A stretch of 64,000 nt of DNA from Nostoc sp. MS1 (lineage in GTDB: Bacteria > Cyanobacteriota > Cyanobacteriia > Cyanobacteriales > Nostocaceae): positions 3,593,501 to 3,657,500 of the forward strand of contig NZ_AP023441.1 of assembly GCF_019976755.1 (NCBI RefSeq). The letters are read 5' to 3'. The notes under the pieces are model-generated. The model was given only the letters and a program-made list of their open reading frames with translations, did no database searches and was not told the DNA's origin. Of the stretch, positions 9,527 to 16,937 are shown in pieces (position 1 is the stretch's first letter; every line of letters begins with the position of its first letter). Both the position numbers and the translations under genes were made by a program.

Positions 9527-10729
9527 TTACGCTTCATCCAATGCAGCGATACCGGGTAATACCTTACCTTCGAGTAACTCTAAGCTAGCGCCGCCGCCTG
9601 TAGAGATATGGCTCATTTGATCAGCCAAACCTACCTTTTCTACAGCCGCTACCGAGTCACCACCACCGATAATGGTAGTTGTGCCTGTTTTGCTGATGTC
9701 TGCTAGAGTATGAGCGATCGCTTCAGTACCTACAGCAAACTTATCAAACTCAAACACACCCATAGGCCCGTTCCAAATCACGGTTTTGGTATCTGCTAGA
9801 GCTTCTTGGAAGACCTTAACAGAATCAGGGCCGATATCCAAACCCATCCAACCATCGGGGATGTTTTCGATGCTAACGGTTTGAGAATTGGCATCAGGTG
9901 CAAAGTTATCAGCAACTACTACATCTGTGGGTAACAACAAGCTAACGCCCCGTTCCTTTGCCTTAGCTTCCAAAGACTTCGCTAGTTCCAGCTTGTCTTC
10001 TTCCACCAAAGACTTACCAACATTCAAACCACGGGCTTTGTAGAAGGTGAAAATCATCCCCCCACCGATGATCAGCTTGTCGCATTTCTCCAACAGGGTT
10101 TCAATTACACCAATTTTGCTGGAAACTTTAGAACCACCAATAATAGCTGCCAAAGGACGTTGGGGATTTTCAATCGCGCTTTGCAGATATTGCAATTCCT
10201 TTTCCACCAAGTAGCCAGCTACAGAAGGACTGAGAAATTGAGTCACACCTTCAGTAGAAGCGTGAGCGCGGTGAGCCGTACCAAAAGCATCATTTACATA
10301 AAAATCAGCATTAGCCGCCAATTTTTTAGCAAATTCAGGGTCGTTTTTCTCTTCTTCTTTATAAAAACGGACATTTTCTAGTAACAGAACTTGGCCATTT
10401 TCTAACGCCGCCACCTTAGCCGCGACTTCATCACCAATCGAGTCATCGGTTTTTACAACTTCTTGCCCCAACAACTCAGAAAGACGCTTGGCTACTGGTG
10501 TGAGACGCAACTTTTCATCCACACCCTTGGGACGACCAAAATGGCTGGCTAAAATTACTTTAGCGCCCTTTTTCGTCAAATCTTGGATGGTGGGCAAAGC
10601 CGCACGAATGCGAGTATCGTCTGTGATGTTGCCTTGCTCGTCTAAAGGCACGTTGAAGTCAACACGTACTAAAGCGCGTTTACCAGAGATATCAGCAGCA
10701 GATAAACTTGCTACAGTTTTTTTAGACAC
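9527..10729 (-). CDS. pgk: Phosphoglycerate kinase
   Basis: Pgk interconverts 1,3-bisphosphoglycerate and 3-phosphoglycerate in the Calvin cycle and glycolysis. Visible hallmarks are RVDFNVPLD near the N-terminus, ASHFGRPKG, LLLENVRFYKEEEKNDPEFA, GGSKVSSKIGV, and GGGDSVAAVEK with STGGGASLE at the C-terminus. I choose the second of two in-frame GTG codons, at 10729 (MSKKTVAS, 400 residues). The AGGAGG on the minus strand abuts the first GTG at 10735 directly but sits six bases from the second. The gene is divergent from the universal stress protein gene, with under 90 bases between them. Confidence 0.97.
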   Translation of the reverse strand: MSKKTVASLSAADISGKRALVRVDFNVPLDEQGNITDDTRIRAALPTIQDLTKKGAKVILASHFGRPKGVDEKLRLTPVAKRLSELLGQEVVKTDDSIGDEVAAKVAALENGQVLLLENVRFYKEEEKNDPEFAKKLAANADFYVNDAFGTAHRAHASTEGVTQFLSPSVAGYLVEKELQYLQSAIENPQRPLAAIIGGSKVSSKIGVIETLLEKCDKLIIGGGMIFTFYKARGLNVGKSLVEEDKLELAKSLEAKAKERGVSLLLPTDVVVADNFAPDANSQTVSIENIPDGWMGLDIGPDSVKVFQEALADTKTVIWNGPMGVFEFDKFAVGTEAIAHTLADISKTGTTTIIGGGDSVAAVEKVGLADQMSHISTGGGASLELLEGKVLPGIAALDEA

Positions 10730-10816
10730 AGCCACCCTCCTGATTGCCTTTTTGTTATTGTTTTGAAAGTAGAACCATCCAGATTTTACCGGAGACGGGG
10801 GTACGGAGGTGCAGCG

Positions 10817-11224
10817 ATGTTTAAGACAGTTCTATTTCCAATCGATCAAAGCCGAGAAGCAAGGGAAGCTGCTGATGTTGTCTCTAACGTCGTGCAGAAA
10901 TACGGTAGTCGTTTAATACTGCTGTCTGTGGTAGAAGAACCTGCCTCAGACGAGCCGAAAGCTGATCCTATGGTTTCTCCAGAAGCCGTTGCCAAACTGC
11001 TTAAGGATGCCCAAGCCTTATTTTTGCAGCAAGGTATTCCCTCGGAAGTTCTGGAAAGACAGGGTAAACCAGCCTTTACTATTTGCGATGTTGCCGATGA
11101 AGTAGGTGCAGATTTAATCATCATGGGTTGCAGAGGATTAGGTTTAACTGAGGAAGGCGCAACCGATAGCGTCACCACTCGCGTAATTAACCTTTCCCCT
11201 TGCCCAGTGTTGATAGTGCCTTAA
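10817..11224 (+). CDS. Universal stress protein, UspA family
   Basis: The 135-residue protein begins MFKTVLFPIDQSREA, the usual first strand of a Usp fold. It ends with the nucleotide-binding type motif GADLIIMGCRGLG followed by TRVINLSPCPVLIVP, so it is probably of the ATP-binding type. The ATG at 10817 is preceded by GGAGG at 10805-10809; an upstream in-frame start at 10763 would lie before this site and adds unrelated residues. Proteins of this family respond to stress or energy state, but the specific signal is unknown. It is divergent from pgk. Confidence 0.9.
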   Translation: MFKTVLFPIDQSREAREAADVVSNVVQKYGSRLILLSVVEEPASDEPKADPMVSPEAVAKLLKDAQALFLQQGIPSEVLERQGKPAFTICDVADEVGADLIIMGCRGLGLTEEGATDSVTTRVINLSPCPVLIVP

Positions 11225-11234
11225 TTTGTGATTA

Positions 11235-11260
11235 GGTGCGTTACATCCCGTTGACGCACC
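11235..11260 (+). terminator. Probable terminator of the Usp gene
   Basis: A GGTGCGT / ACGCACC stem of seven pairs with a 12-base loop begins 11 bases after the Usp stop codon and is followed by ATTTTAA. The stem is convincing but the T-run is short. Confidence 0.5.
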
Positions 11261-11330
11261 ATTTTAACTATGAAATTTCCTCGAATTGCCTGTTTAATTT
11301 CTTGTGTATGTAACAGTTATTTAATAATAA

Positions 11331-11671
11331 TTAAATTTTTCCCTTCGGTTTTATATCGTCAAGTTTTCGGTTGAGTGCATCTATCCTCTTTTGGGATTTT
11401 GCTGGTTGAACAAAGTAAAAATCAAAAAGTCCTTCTAAAATATTTAAAAGCCATTCTGCTTCTTCTGGTTCAACATCAACAATCTCACCTGTACTTATAC
11501 TTTTCGCGGGATGGGCAGCTAAGTTACCTAGTTTTCTAACGGAATGTATTTCTTCAACTAAATAAGAAGGTAATTGATTAGAAGACAATAATTCTTCTAT
11601 TTCAGAATAGAGATTACCTTCTTTAACTGAAGACTTTTCTCTAATAAGAAGCTGTAAACATCTTCTACTTA
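11331..11671 (-). pseudogene. DUF4145-type protein, 3' fragment (split by IS)
   Basis: This is the C-terminal part of a gene whose 5' part lies at 13345-13657. The residues RRCLQLLIREKS and SVRKLGNLAAHPAK are characteristic of DUF4145-type proteins. A minus-strand frame extends upstream to 11780, but those first residues are encoded by the insertion sequence and are not native. Removing the element and one copy of the TACTTA duplication joins the two fragments in frame into 215 codons plus stop. Without a promoter of its own this fragment is probably silent. DUF4145 proteins have no settled function; some occur fused to restriction-type enzymes. Confidence 0.85.
11666..11671. repeat. Target-site duplication, left copy (TACTTA)
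   Basis: TACTTA directly precedes the left inverted repeat of the insertion sequence. The identical six bases follow the right inverted repeat at 13345-13350. In the interrupted gene only one copy is needed to restore the frame. Confidence 0.85.
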
Positions 11672-13344
11672 GGGCTGGCTGAATAAGGGCGAAAGATAGC
11701 AGAATGAAGAGTTTCAGGGTCAGGAAAGAAAAATAAGGTGAAAAGAAAAAGGGTAAGATAAGTAAAAATCCTTGTAGCAAGTTGCGTTAAAATGTATCGA
11801 AGAGCGCAAAAGCAAGAAAAAGCAGCAGAAAACTTTGAACTACCCTTTGGGGGAAAACTAGCGTCAGATAACCGATGGGTAATCATGGCGAACATGATAC
11901 CTTGGTCAAAATTTGAAGCAGAGTACGCAGAAATATTTTCAGCAAGAATGGGAGCGCCAGCCAAAACATTTAGAATGGCGTTGGGAGCATTAATAATTAA
12001 AGAAAAATTAGGAATAAGTGACAGAGAGACAGTAGAACAAATTCGGGAGAACCCGTATCTGCAATACTTTATAGGAATGTCAGCATATAGTAATGAATCT
12101 GCATTTGACCCGTCAATGCTAGTTCATTTTAGAGAAAGGATAGATATAGAATTAGTCAATAAAATCAATCAAGAAATAGTCAGGAAGATGTTAGAAAATA
12201 AACAGGAGGTAGAAGTAAGAGCAAAAAAGCCAGAGGTCGAGGATTCAAAAAGTAAGCCAGCCAATAGAGGAAAATTAATATTAGATGCTAGTTGTGCGCC
12301 AGCAGACATAAGTTATCCGACAGATTTAGGATTATTAAATCAAGCCAGAAAGCAAACAGAAACAATCATAGATACATTATATAAGTCCTTATTAGTAAGA
12401 AATATCAACAAACCAAGAACCTACAGAAACAAAGCAAGAAAGGATTATTTAGCAGTAGCCAAGAAAAGAAAACCAACAGTTAAAGAAAGAAGGAAAGCTA
12501 TCAGAAAGCAACTGCAATATATCAACAGAAATTTAACTCATATTCAGCAGCTAATAAATTTAGGTGCGTCACTATTAAAACTGAGCAACAGTCAATATAA
12601 GATGTTGCTAGTAGTAGCAGAAGTTTATCGTCAACAGTTATGGTTATATGAAAATCAAAAAATTAGTATACAAGACCGCATTGTCAGTTTAAACCAACCA
12701 CACATTCGTCCGATTATCCGAGGTAAAGCCGGGAGAACAGTAGAGTTTGGGGCTAAGTTTTCAGCTAGTTACTATGATGGCTATGTATTTTTAGACCATA
12801 TTAGTTGGGACAACTTTAACGAATCAGGAGACTTAAAATCACAAGTAGAAGCATACAAAAACTACACCGGATATTATCCTGAATCAGTTCATGTTGATAA
12901 GATTTATCGGACGAGGGAGAATCGAGCTTGGTGTCAAGAAAGGGGAATTAGAATTAGTGGCCCACCACTAGGTAGACCCCCCCAAAATGTCAGCCCTGAA
13001 AAGAAGAAACAAGCCGCTTATGACGAAAGGATTCGTAATTGTATTGAGGGCAAGTTTGGACAAGGTAAACGAAGATTTAGCCTTGGTAGAGTTATGGCTA
13101 AACTTCCTCATACTTCTTTCACCGCTATTGCCATAACTTTTTTAGTTATGAATCTTTCTACTCTGCTATTACGGCTTTTTTGTGTATTTTTTTGCCTATT
13201 TTTCAAAACTGAGTCTTTTTTTACTTCTTCTATTATCGAAACTGATATTTCATTAAACCTTAAACAACAAAAACTTATCTTTTTTCTGGACTGACTACTT
13301 AATCAATTTTTCTCTTCCTTTGAAATGACTTTTTCAGCAAGCCC
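11672..13344 (+). mobile_element. Complete insertion sequence, IS4/IS5 superfamily, 1673 bp
   Basis: Terminal inverted repeats of 16 bases (GGGCTGGCTGAATAAG at the left; the right end reads GGGCTTGCTGAAAAAG inward) match at 14 positions. They are flanked by the identical direct repeat TACTTA. One full-length transposase gene fills the element. It sits inside a DUF4145-type gene in the opposite orientation. Exact duplication, intact ends and an intact transposase point to a recent insertion that may still be active. Confidence 0.9.
11792..13294 (+). CDS. Transposase, DDE type (IS4/IS5 superfamily)
   Basis: The 500-residue protein has an N-terminal DUF772-like region (FRMALGALIIKEKLGISDRE, about residues 62-81). 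The catalytic triad is probably the Asp in LILDASCAPADISYP (about 165), the Asp in SVHVDKIYRTREN (about 367) and the Glu in RNCIEGKFGQGKRR (about 417). The middle is very rich in Lys and Arg. The C-terminus turns into hydrophobic, T-rich coding sequence, which is common near the ends of such elements. The frame is uninterrupted, so the enzyme is probably functional. Exact IS family assignment needs comparison with a reference collection. Confidence 0.9.
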   Translation: MYRRAQKQEKAAENFELPFGGKLASDNRWVIMANMIPWSKFEAEYAEIFSARMGAPAKTFRMALGALIIKEKLGISDRETVEQIRENPYLQYFIGMSAYSNESAFDPSMLVHFRERIDIELVNKINQEIVRKMLENKQEVEVRAKKPEVEDSKSKPANRGKLILDASCAPADISYPTDLGLLNQARKQTETIIDTLYKSLLVRNINKPRTYRNKARKDYLAVAKKRKPTVKERRKAIRKQLQYINRNLTHIQQLINLGASLLKLSNSQYKMLLVVAEVYRQQLWLYENQKISIQDRIVSLNQPHIRPIIRGKAGRTVEFGAKFSASYYDGYVFLDHISWDNFNESGDLKSQVEAYKNYTGYYPESVHVDKIYRTRENRAWCQERGIRISGPPLGRPPQNVSPEKKKQAAYDERIRNCIEGKFGQGKRRFSLGRVMAKLPHTSFTAIAITFLVMNLSTLLLRLFCVFFCLFFKTESFFTSSIIETDISLNLKQQKLIFFLD

Positions 13345-13350
13345 TACTTA
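13345..13350. repeat. Target-site duplication, right copy (TACTTA)
   Basis: Same six bases as at 11666-11671, directly outside the right inverted repeat. They encode part of the Leu-Ser-Arg stretch of the split gene on the minus strand. Confidence 0.85.
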
Positions 13351-13657
13351 ATGCTGCACTTGCTTTTGGGCTATATTTTAAGACTAAACAAGCTTCTTTA
13401 TACTCATCTGCAAACTTTTTAGGAACTTCTGAAGCTAAAGGACGATTTATACTTTGGGGATAAATTAATTCCTCTGTATCTTCATCAGCATATTCTTTGG
13501 GAGATTCATGTAGAAAAATAATAACTTGATAACAAGAAGGGCATCTTCCATATCTAATAGTCTGTTCATAATCATCTAAAAATGCGTTTCTATCTCTCAA
13601 TTTAAAGTTTTCAGCAATAGTTAAATGAATTGTGACTCCACAATGAGGACATTTCAT
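13345..13657 (-). pseudogene. DUF4145-type protein, 5' fragment (split by IS)
   Basis: The fragment starts MKCPHCGVTIHL and keeps two CxxC pairs (CPHC near residue 3 and CPSC near residue 39), a zinc-ribbon pattern. Native sequence ends at Ser104 (KASAALS). Read through the insertion junction, translation would continue for three element-derived residues (RAC) and stop at 13334. A truncated zinc-ribbon protein of about 107 residues could still be made. The missing half lies at 11331-11671. The start ATG at 13657 has no strong ribosome binding site. Confidence 0.85.
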
Positions 13658-13690
13658 AAAATTACTAGAACCTTTTATTAGACTTTCTTA

Positions 13691-13731
13691 ATTAAAAAAC
13701 CTACTAGTCTTTGATAAAAACTAGTAGGTTT
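13691..13731 (-). terminator. Terminator downstream of tRNA-Pro
   Basis: A perfect 12-base inverted repeat (AAACCTACTAGT at 13697-13708 and ACTAGTAGGTTT at 13720-13731) with an 11-base loop lies 16 bases past the tRNA 3' end. On the minus strand it is followed by a run of T. This is a strong intrinsic terminator. Confidence 0.85.
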
Positions 13732-13746
13732 CTATATTGTTATCAA

Positions 13747-13820
13747 TCGGAGCGGCGGGATTCGAACCCACGACCTCCACTACCCCAAAGTGGCGCGCTA
13801 CCAAGCTGCGCTACGCCCCG
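13747..13820 (-). tRNA. tRNA-Pro (anticodon GGG)
   Basis: The minus strand folds into a full cloverleaf: acceptor CGGGGCG / CGCTCCG with one G-U pair, D arm GCGC/GCGC, anticodon stem CCACT/AGTGG, loop TTGGGGT, and T arm GTGGG-TTCGAAT-CCCGC. The loop places GGG at positions 34-36, so it reads CCC and CCU proline codons. The discriminator base is A and CCA is not encoded. A strong terminator follows. Confidence 0.95.
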
Positions 13821-13870
13821 GTCAGAATTATTATTGTAACGCAAACTATCAGAAGAATCAAGGGATAAGC

Positions 13871-14236
13871 TTAAAAAACTTTGAGCATTCCCGCAGCTTG
13901 CACTAGGCTAGGCACAGCAGATGAGTTCCATTTACCTTCTGCACAGCGTCCTGTATTGAGGATAAAGCGCAGACTGTATTCATGGGGATAACCTTCTACC
14001 TCCATCCATAATAAATCGCTTTCGGCTTCACAGGCAATCTTTTCTTCATCCATTAATTCGGCGCTTAGTTGCTTCATGGTGTTCACCAGTTTGGCTAAGA
14101 GGCGACAAAAATCATCCAACTCAGCTTCGGTTAACTCAATAGCCCAATCATCAGTACCAACTAAACCCTTAAATTCTGTTGCGTTGGGGTTCCAACCTAT
14201 ACGCCAGCCAGCACCGCTTTTAATCAGCCGTTCCAT
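13871..14236 (-). CDS. DUF1818 family protein
   Basis: The 121-residue protein begins MERLIKSGAGWRIGWNP and contains DDWAIELTEAELDDFCRLL and LLWMEVEGYPHEYSLRFIL, features I recognise from DUF1818, a small single-domain family found essentially in cyanobacteria. It has no signal peptide or membrane segment. Function is unknown. It lies between a secreted-protein gene and the tRNA, and all three are on the minus strand. Confidence 0.85.
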   Translation of the reverse strand: MERLIKSGAGWRIGWNPNATEFKGLVGTDDWAIELTEAELDDFCRLLAKLVNTMKQLSAELMDEEKIACEAESDLLWMEVEGYPHEYSLRFILNTGRCAEGKWNSSAVPSLVQAAGMLKVF

Positions 14237-14254
14237 GACAATTGTAATGCGTAG

Positions 14255-14800
14255 TTATTTAAGGAGTTCAGCGCCTCCTGTTGGGGGTGGGGTTGGGGTG
14301 GAGTTGGGTTTGGGGTTGGGGCGTGAAGTTGGTTTTGTGGGGGTATTAGGGTTAAAGATGTTGGTCAAAACTTGTACTAAAGCATTGCGTTGACTGCGAC
14401 TGAGGCGAGAAATAGCAGCGCGATCGCCATCCAAAGGATTCTGCCGTAAAGTATCATTACCTGGATAGGTATTCTCATACATAATTTCGTTAGCATCCAA
14501 GTAATCGGCTAAAGTTAGCTTCCAATCTAAGCGATAATTAGGAGCGCGTTCTTTAACGTATATGTGATATCTAATTAAACGTGTTGCCAAAGTATTGCTT
14601 TGGGCAACTTTCCCGCCTTCTTTATTGATGTATTGATTTTCTTTTGGGAAGTTTGGCAATTGTTGGTACACTAATTGCCAAACTTCCCCAGGACTAATTC
14701 TTTGGGCAACAGCAGGTTGGACACTTGCCAAATTACCTACACTAAATACAAAAACACCCGCCACCACAAAAGCAGTGATTAACGCTGATTTCAACTTCAC
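14255..14800 (-). CDS. Secreted protein of unknown function, Pro-rich tail
   Basis: A signal peptide is clear: a basic MKLK start, a hydrophobic core, and a likely cleavage after AVAQ near residue 33. The mature region (about 34-145) is hydrophilic and contains RYHIYVKERAPNYRLDWKLTLADYLDAN. The last 30 residues are a low-complexity Thr/Pro/Asn tail (NPNTPTKPTSRPNPKPN), which may span or anchor in the cell wall. I do not recognise a named domain. The stop codon lies only 18 bases upstream of the DUF1818 start, so the two genes are probably co-transcribed. Confidence 0.75.
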   Translation of the reverse strand: MKLKSALITAFVVAGVFVFSVGNLASVQPAVAQRISPGEVWQLVYQQLPNFPKENQYINKEGGKVAQSNTLATRLIRYHIYVKERAPNYRLDWKLTLADYLDANEIMYENTYPGNDTLRQNPLDGDRAAISRLSRSQRNALVQVLTNIFNPNTPTKPTSRPNPKPNSTPTPPPTGGAELLK

Positions 14801-14889
14801 AATGACAAACTGAAGGGTTGACTAGAGCAGAAGCTTGTTTTTGAGACAACAGATACCTAAAGATAAAGTGCAGAGTGATTAGTCATTAA

Positions 14890-14938
14890 CTCAGTACGCG
14901 GCTCAACGCCGCGCTACCGCTAACAGCACTCAGCACTG
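14890..14938. repeat. Dispersed CGCTACCGCTAACAGCACTCAGCAC element
   Basis: This stretch contains a short GCGGC-rich hairpin followed by CGCTACCGCTAACAGCACTCAGCAC-type sequence. Related pieces occur at 46221-46290 and, in part, near 59276 and 62640. It lies between rpoZ and the secreted-protein gene and looks like a small non-coding dispersed repeat. Confidence 0.55.
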
Positions 14939-14942
14939 TACT

Positions 14943-15179
14943 TTATAGTTCACCAATAATTTCTGGTTGTGTCAATTCATCGGACATTTCAATAATTGCC
15001 CTAAGTACTGGCTTCATCATGGCATCTTCAGCGCTTTCAAATTCTTCATAACGCCGGCGTTTAGCACGATTTGCCACCTGAACCGTAATGCGGTAGCGAT
15101 TTGAGGCTGCACTAATTAAATCCTCAGCACGGTGCATAATCTGAGATTGGGTTGTCTCGAACTTAGAACGCTTGAGCAT
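14943..15179 (-). CDS. rpoZ: RNA polymerase omega subunit
   Basis: The 78-residue protein matches cyanobacterial omega: MLKRSKFETTQSQIMHRAEDL at the start, then AASNRYRITVQVANRAKRRR, the conserved core that wraps the beta-prime C-terminus. Omega assists assembly and stability of RNA polymerase. The gene is followed on the same strand, after about 140 bases, by the secreted-protein gene. An insertion-sequence remnant now lies about 100 bases upstream and could have altered its promoter context. Confidence 0.9.
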   Translation of the reverse strand: MLKRSKFETTQSQIMHRAEDLISAASNRYRITVQVANRAKRRRYEEFESAEDAMMKPVLRAIIEMSDELTQPEIIGEL

Positions 15180-15277
15180 AGTAATGGGTTCTTAGGGACA
15201 TACTCTAGTTTAGCAGTACTGATCAAGACTGGGAGGATAGGAGTAGTGATACCCTGAGCAAAAATTTTGATTTTTTT

Positions 15278-16175
15278 ATGAACCTATCCCACGAATAAAA
15301 TTCTGTTAATCCAGATGTGAATTGTCGCAAGAGAAAGAAAACCGTTGAAGCAGGCAGAAATTCTTTCCCACCGAACAACGAGTCGGCGATATTTTCTTTG
15401 AAACCAAGCAAAACAGCGCTCTTGTTGAAAACGCGGAACAGAAATTTTAATTGGTCTACCCCGATTTTTTCGATTCTTCCAAACACGCGCGCGGCAATTG
15501 AGGTCTGATTCCACGTTTACGCAATGCAGCCCGTTTGTCCTTGGAATCATAGCCTTTGTCAGCAGCCAGAACTTTAACACGTTTACGAGGTCTACCGGGT
15601 CTATTCGTTTTAACTTTGACACTATCTAACAGTGGTATCACTTGATCTGTTTCACTACCGTTGGCTGGAGTTGTGCGATTAGCCAAGGGCATACCATTAC
15701 CATCAGTTAAGGTGTGTATTAAAATTCCCTTACCTTTATGACCGTACTTAACGCCTTCACCGCCACCTTTGCCAGGGGGAAAAAGACCCATCAACAGCAC
15801 CGTAATTCCAGTTGATTAGGCTTCTTTCCTCTGCAATTCCTAGTATCCTTGCTTGTAAACTTTCCAAAGTTCCGTCCGTTTCCCAACGTTGCAACCATCT
15901 GTGCGCTGCACTTTTTGATGCCCAGATTTCTCCTGTGGGAGCATCACACCAACGGCATCCTGTTATCAATATATACAATAACGTGTTCAGTACATGACGA
16001 AATGGTGCATGAGGCATTCCCCTTCCTCTGTTTTCTGGTTCCTTGGGGAATATATCTTCAAACAACTTCCACTCCATATCACTTAACCCTTCAAATTTCC
16101 CCGCCATACCCTGATACAACTTACCGTTTTCAACAGCAGATTATCATATTGCTGGTATTAGTGGGATAGGTTCAT
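15278..16175 (-). mobile_element. Degenerate IS5-type insertion sequence, about 0.9 kb
   Basis: Perfect terminal inverted repeats ATGAACCTATCCCAC (15278-15292) and its complement (16161-16175) bound the element. The outermost AT is self-complementary, so it may instead be a 2-bp target duplication. It carries one transposase region on the minus strand with two frame changes. It lies between rpoZ and the Nif11-like gene, 29 bases after the stop codon of the latter. Confidence 0.85.
15284..16119 (-). pseudogene. IS5-family transposase with two frameshifts
   Basis: Three minus-strand frames must be joined. The first (from the ATG at 16119) carries the DUF4096-type N-terminus MEWKLFEDIFP and ends in NYGAVDGSFSP. 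The second continues PGKGGGEGVKYGHKGKG and AADKGYDSKDKRAALRKRGI. The third continues RVWKNRKNRGRPIKIS to SLATIHIW. The first shift falls in a T5C5 run (15775-15784) and could be programmed frameshifting, which some IS5-group elements use. The second falls in a CG run (15485-15493) and equals a one-base insertion, so it is probably an inactivating mutation. Confidence 0.85.
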
Positions 16176-16204
16176 GAGTCAGTCGTATAAATTTATGTGA
16201 AATA

Positions 16205-16438
16205 TCAAGCTATTGACATCTGATCCATAGTGTTAACTTCACCTTCAAACCATAATTGCTCTAATTCATCCTCAGTAAATTTATAATCAAACGTAGATGC
16301 AAAATTAATAATTTTATTTTTATCCCAATGACAACTGTCCATTAAACCTCGACTACAGCATTTCTTTAAATATTGTTCATAAATAGCTTCGTCGGAAATC
16401 AAAAATTCATAAAAAGCATGAGCTTGTTGTAGAGACAT
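16205..16438 (-). CDS. Nif11-like small protein
   Basis: The 77-residue protein begins MSLQQAHAFYEFLISDEAIYEQY, which fits the Nif11 / N11P leader domain, a family that includes leaders of ribosomally made peptides and small proteins of nitrogen-fixing cyanobacteria. Cysteines cluster in KKCCSRGLMDSC. There is no Gly-Gly leader cleavage site and no separate core region, and no modifying enzyme is adjacent, so a peptide-precursor role is not supported. It is isolated between an insertion-sequence remnant and an AT-rich gap. Confidence 0.7.
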   Translation of the reverse strand: MSLQQAHAFYEFLISDEAIYEQYLKKCCSRGLMDSCHWDKNKIINFASTFDYKFTEDELEQLWFEGEVNTMDQMSIA

Positions 16439-16937
16439 TAAAATTTAGCTCCCAAATTTTTATTTCTATAATGAATATGATGATATTTTCACGTAAATTT
16501 GGCTTTTATAAAAGTCAATAAAAAAGATTTTATTCATTCTTTAAAATAAAAATATTGAGATATAAATATATGTGGCTTGAGATATAAGTTTCTCAAGCAA
16601 GAATATACATTTTAAATTAGTGAAGTTTTTATAATGAGTAGATGACTGAATTAAATATGGTGTAAAATACAAATCATCCACGCTTAATAATTTAAAAATA
16701 ATATTTATATTAAGTAGAATAGGGGGAAAACAAACTATATTAATAAAAGTAAAGTACAGCAAAACCCTTTTCTTTCCTGCATCATTTCTATACTAAATAT
16801 TCACACCGACCTACTTATACCTGTTTCAAGACTTAGAATATCATTGGAATATCCTTTGGTTGGTAATTAATTTTCTCGATTACCAACCAGACCAAAGCTA
16901 TTGTTATTAAGGGAGGATGATATAACTTCTTTTGAAA
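16439..16937. other. AT-rich intergenic region
   Basis: About 500 bases of very AT-rich sequence. Short open frames here are hydrophobic, low in complexity and lack ribosome binding sites, so I do not call a gene. The only structured part is the hairpin at 16857-16889 near the kinase stop codon. Confidence 0.6.
16857..16889 (-). terminator. Stem-loop downstream of the protein kinase gene
   Basis: TGGTTGGTAAT (16857-16867) pairs with ATTACCAACCA (16879-16889): a perfect 11-pair stem with an 11-base loop, about 50 bases past the kinase stop. No long T-run follows, so termination is likely but not certain. Confidence 0.5.

Noticed and set aside
11672..11780. Upstream extension of the 3' DUF4145 fragment (MLQGFLLILPFFF...)
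   Set aside because: These codons come from the insertion sequence, not the native gene; the family match begins only after the target duplication.
16205..16438. Ribosomal-peptide precursor cluster
   Set aside because: The Nif11-like protein lacks a Gly-Gly leader end, and no modification or export gene is nearby.
16541..16762. 73-codon minus-strand hydrophobic frame
   Set aside because: Translation is dominated by Ile, Leu, Phe and Tyr as expected from random AT-rich DNA; no start signal.
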